Shown piece by piece: positions 35,190-35,200 of a DNA stretch of 35,200 bases. Source of the stretch: Pseudoalteromonas sp. HM-SA03 (GTDB lineage: Bacteria; Pseudomonadota; Gammaproteobacteria; Enterobacterales; Alteromonadaceae); NCBI RefSeq assembly GCF_002289345.1, contig NZ_NSDG01000005.1:1-35200 (forward strand), in the 5' to 3' direction. The translations under genes were made by a program, and so were the position numbers. The notes under the pieces are model-generated. The model worked only from the letters and a program-made list of their open reading frames with translations. It made no database searches and was not told where the DNA came from. Position 1 is the stretch's first letter; each line of letters begins with the position of its first letter.

Positions 35190-35200
35190 CAAGTCTTGTC

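Larger units (their letters stand above)
34728..35200. other. 473-bp gene-free right edge with a repeat mosaic
   Basis: No supported reading frame. The first 220 bp shows nothing definite. From 34951 to the end it contains two copies of a direct repeat, a REP-like hairpin between them and a GGAT-loop hairpin at the edge, each listed separately. Confidence 0.6.

Overview
The window looks like chromosomal DNA of a marine gammaproteobacterium, most likely Pseudoalteromonas or a close Alteromonadales relative. This rests on moderate-to-low G+C by eye, on protein sequences close to the gammaproteobacterial type (MetK, Tkt, ApaH, LptD, EfpL) and on gene order. It is an inference from reading, not a database result. 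I see 28 complete protein genes, one possible gene tail at the left edge, no rRNA or tRNA, no CRISPR array and no insertion sequence.

Left block (1-5.7 kb): metK (minus) and tkt (plus) diverge from a shared 259-bp region holding a candidate MetJ box. A bidirectional terminator separates tkt from a chemoreceptor gene (minus) that has a well-matched sigma-28 promoter.

Core envelope block (5.9-15.1 kb): lptD-surA-pdxA-rsmA-apaG-apaH runs leftward as the classic gammaproteobacterial operon for outer-membrane LPS assembly, periplasmic folding, vitamin B6, rRNA methylation and Ap4A hydrolysis. Diverging from lptD is amgK-murU-djlA, which links peptidoglycan sugar recycling to a membrane J-domain co-chaperone.

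Middle block (15.1-21 kb): a secreted DUF3530 alpha/beta-hydrolase-like protein, a DUF368 polyprenyl-phosphate transporter, a 2OG-Fe(II) oxygenase, the NhaD Na+/H+ antiporter, a PfkA-type phosphofructokinase that has lost several allosteric arginines or lysines, and an MmcQ/YjbR protein. Strong inverted repeats punctuate the gene ends.

Right block (21-35.2 kb): a 605-bp gap, a small membrane protein, a PAS-PAS-GGDEF-EAL c-di-GMP enzyme, a pitrilysin-like M16 protease with a TTG start, SixA phosphatase, a TonB-dependent receptor with a structured leader, a small conserved-looking protein plus a HAD phosphatase, an exported Lig E-type DNA ligase, EfpL and a TPR lipoprotein. The final 250 bp is a gene-free mosaic of short repeats.

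Most of the window is ordinary housekeeping DNA. I do not see a complete undescribed defence or biosynthetic system. The best leads are the repeat mosaic at the right edge with a sister hairpin inside the apaG-apaH gap, the leader of the TonB receptor, the altered effector site of PfkA, the terminator embedded in the DUF3530 gene, and the small unknown proteins at 21.6 and 30.7 kb.
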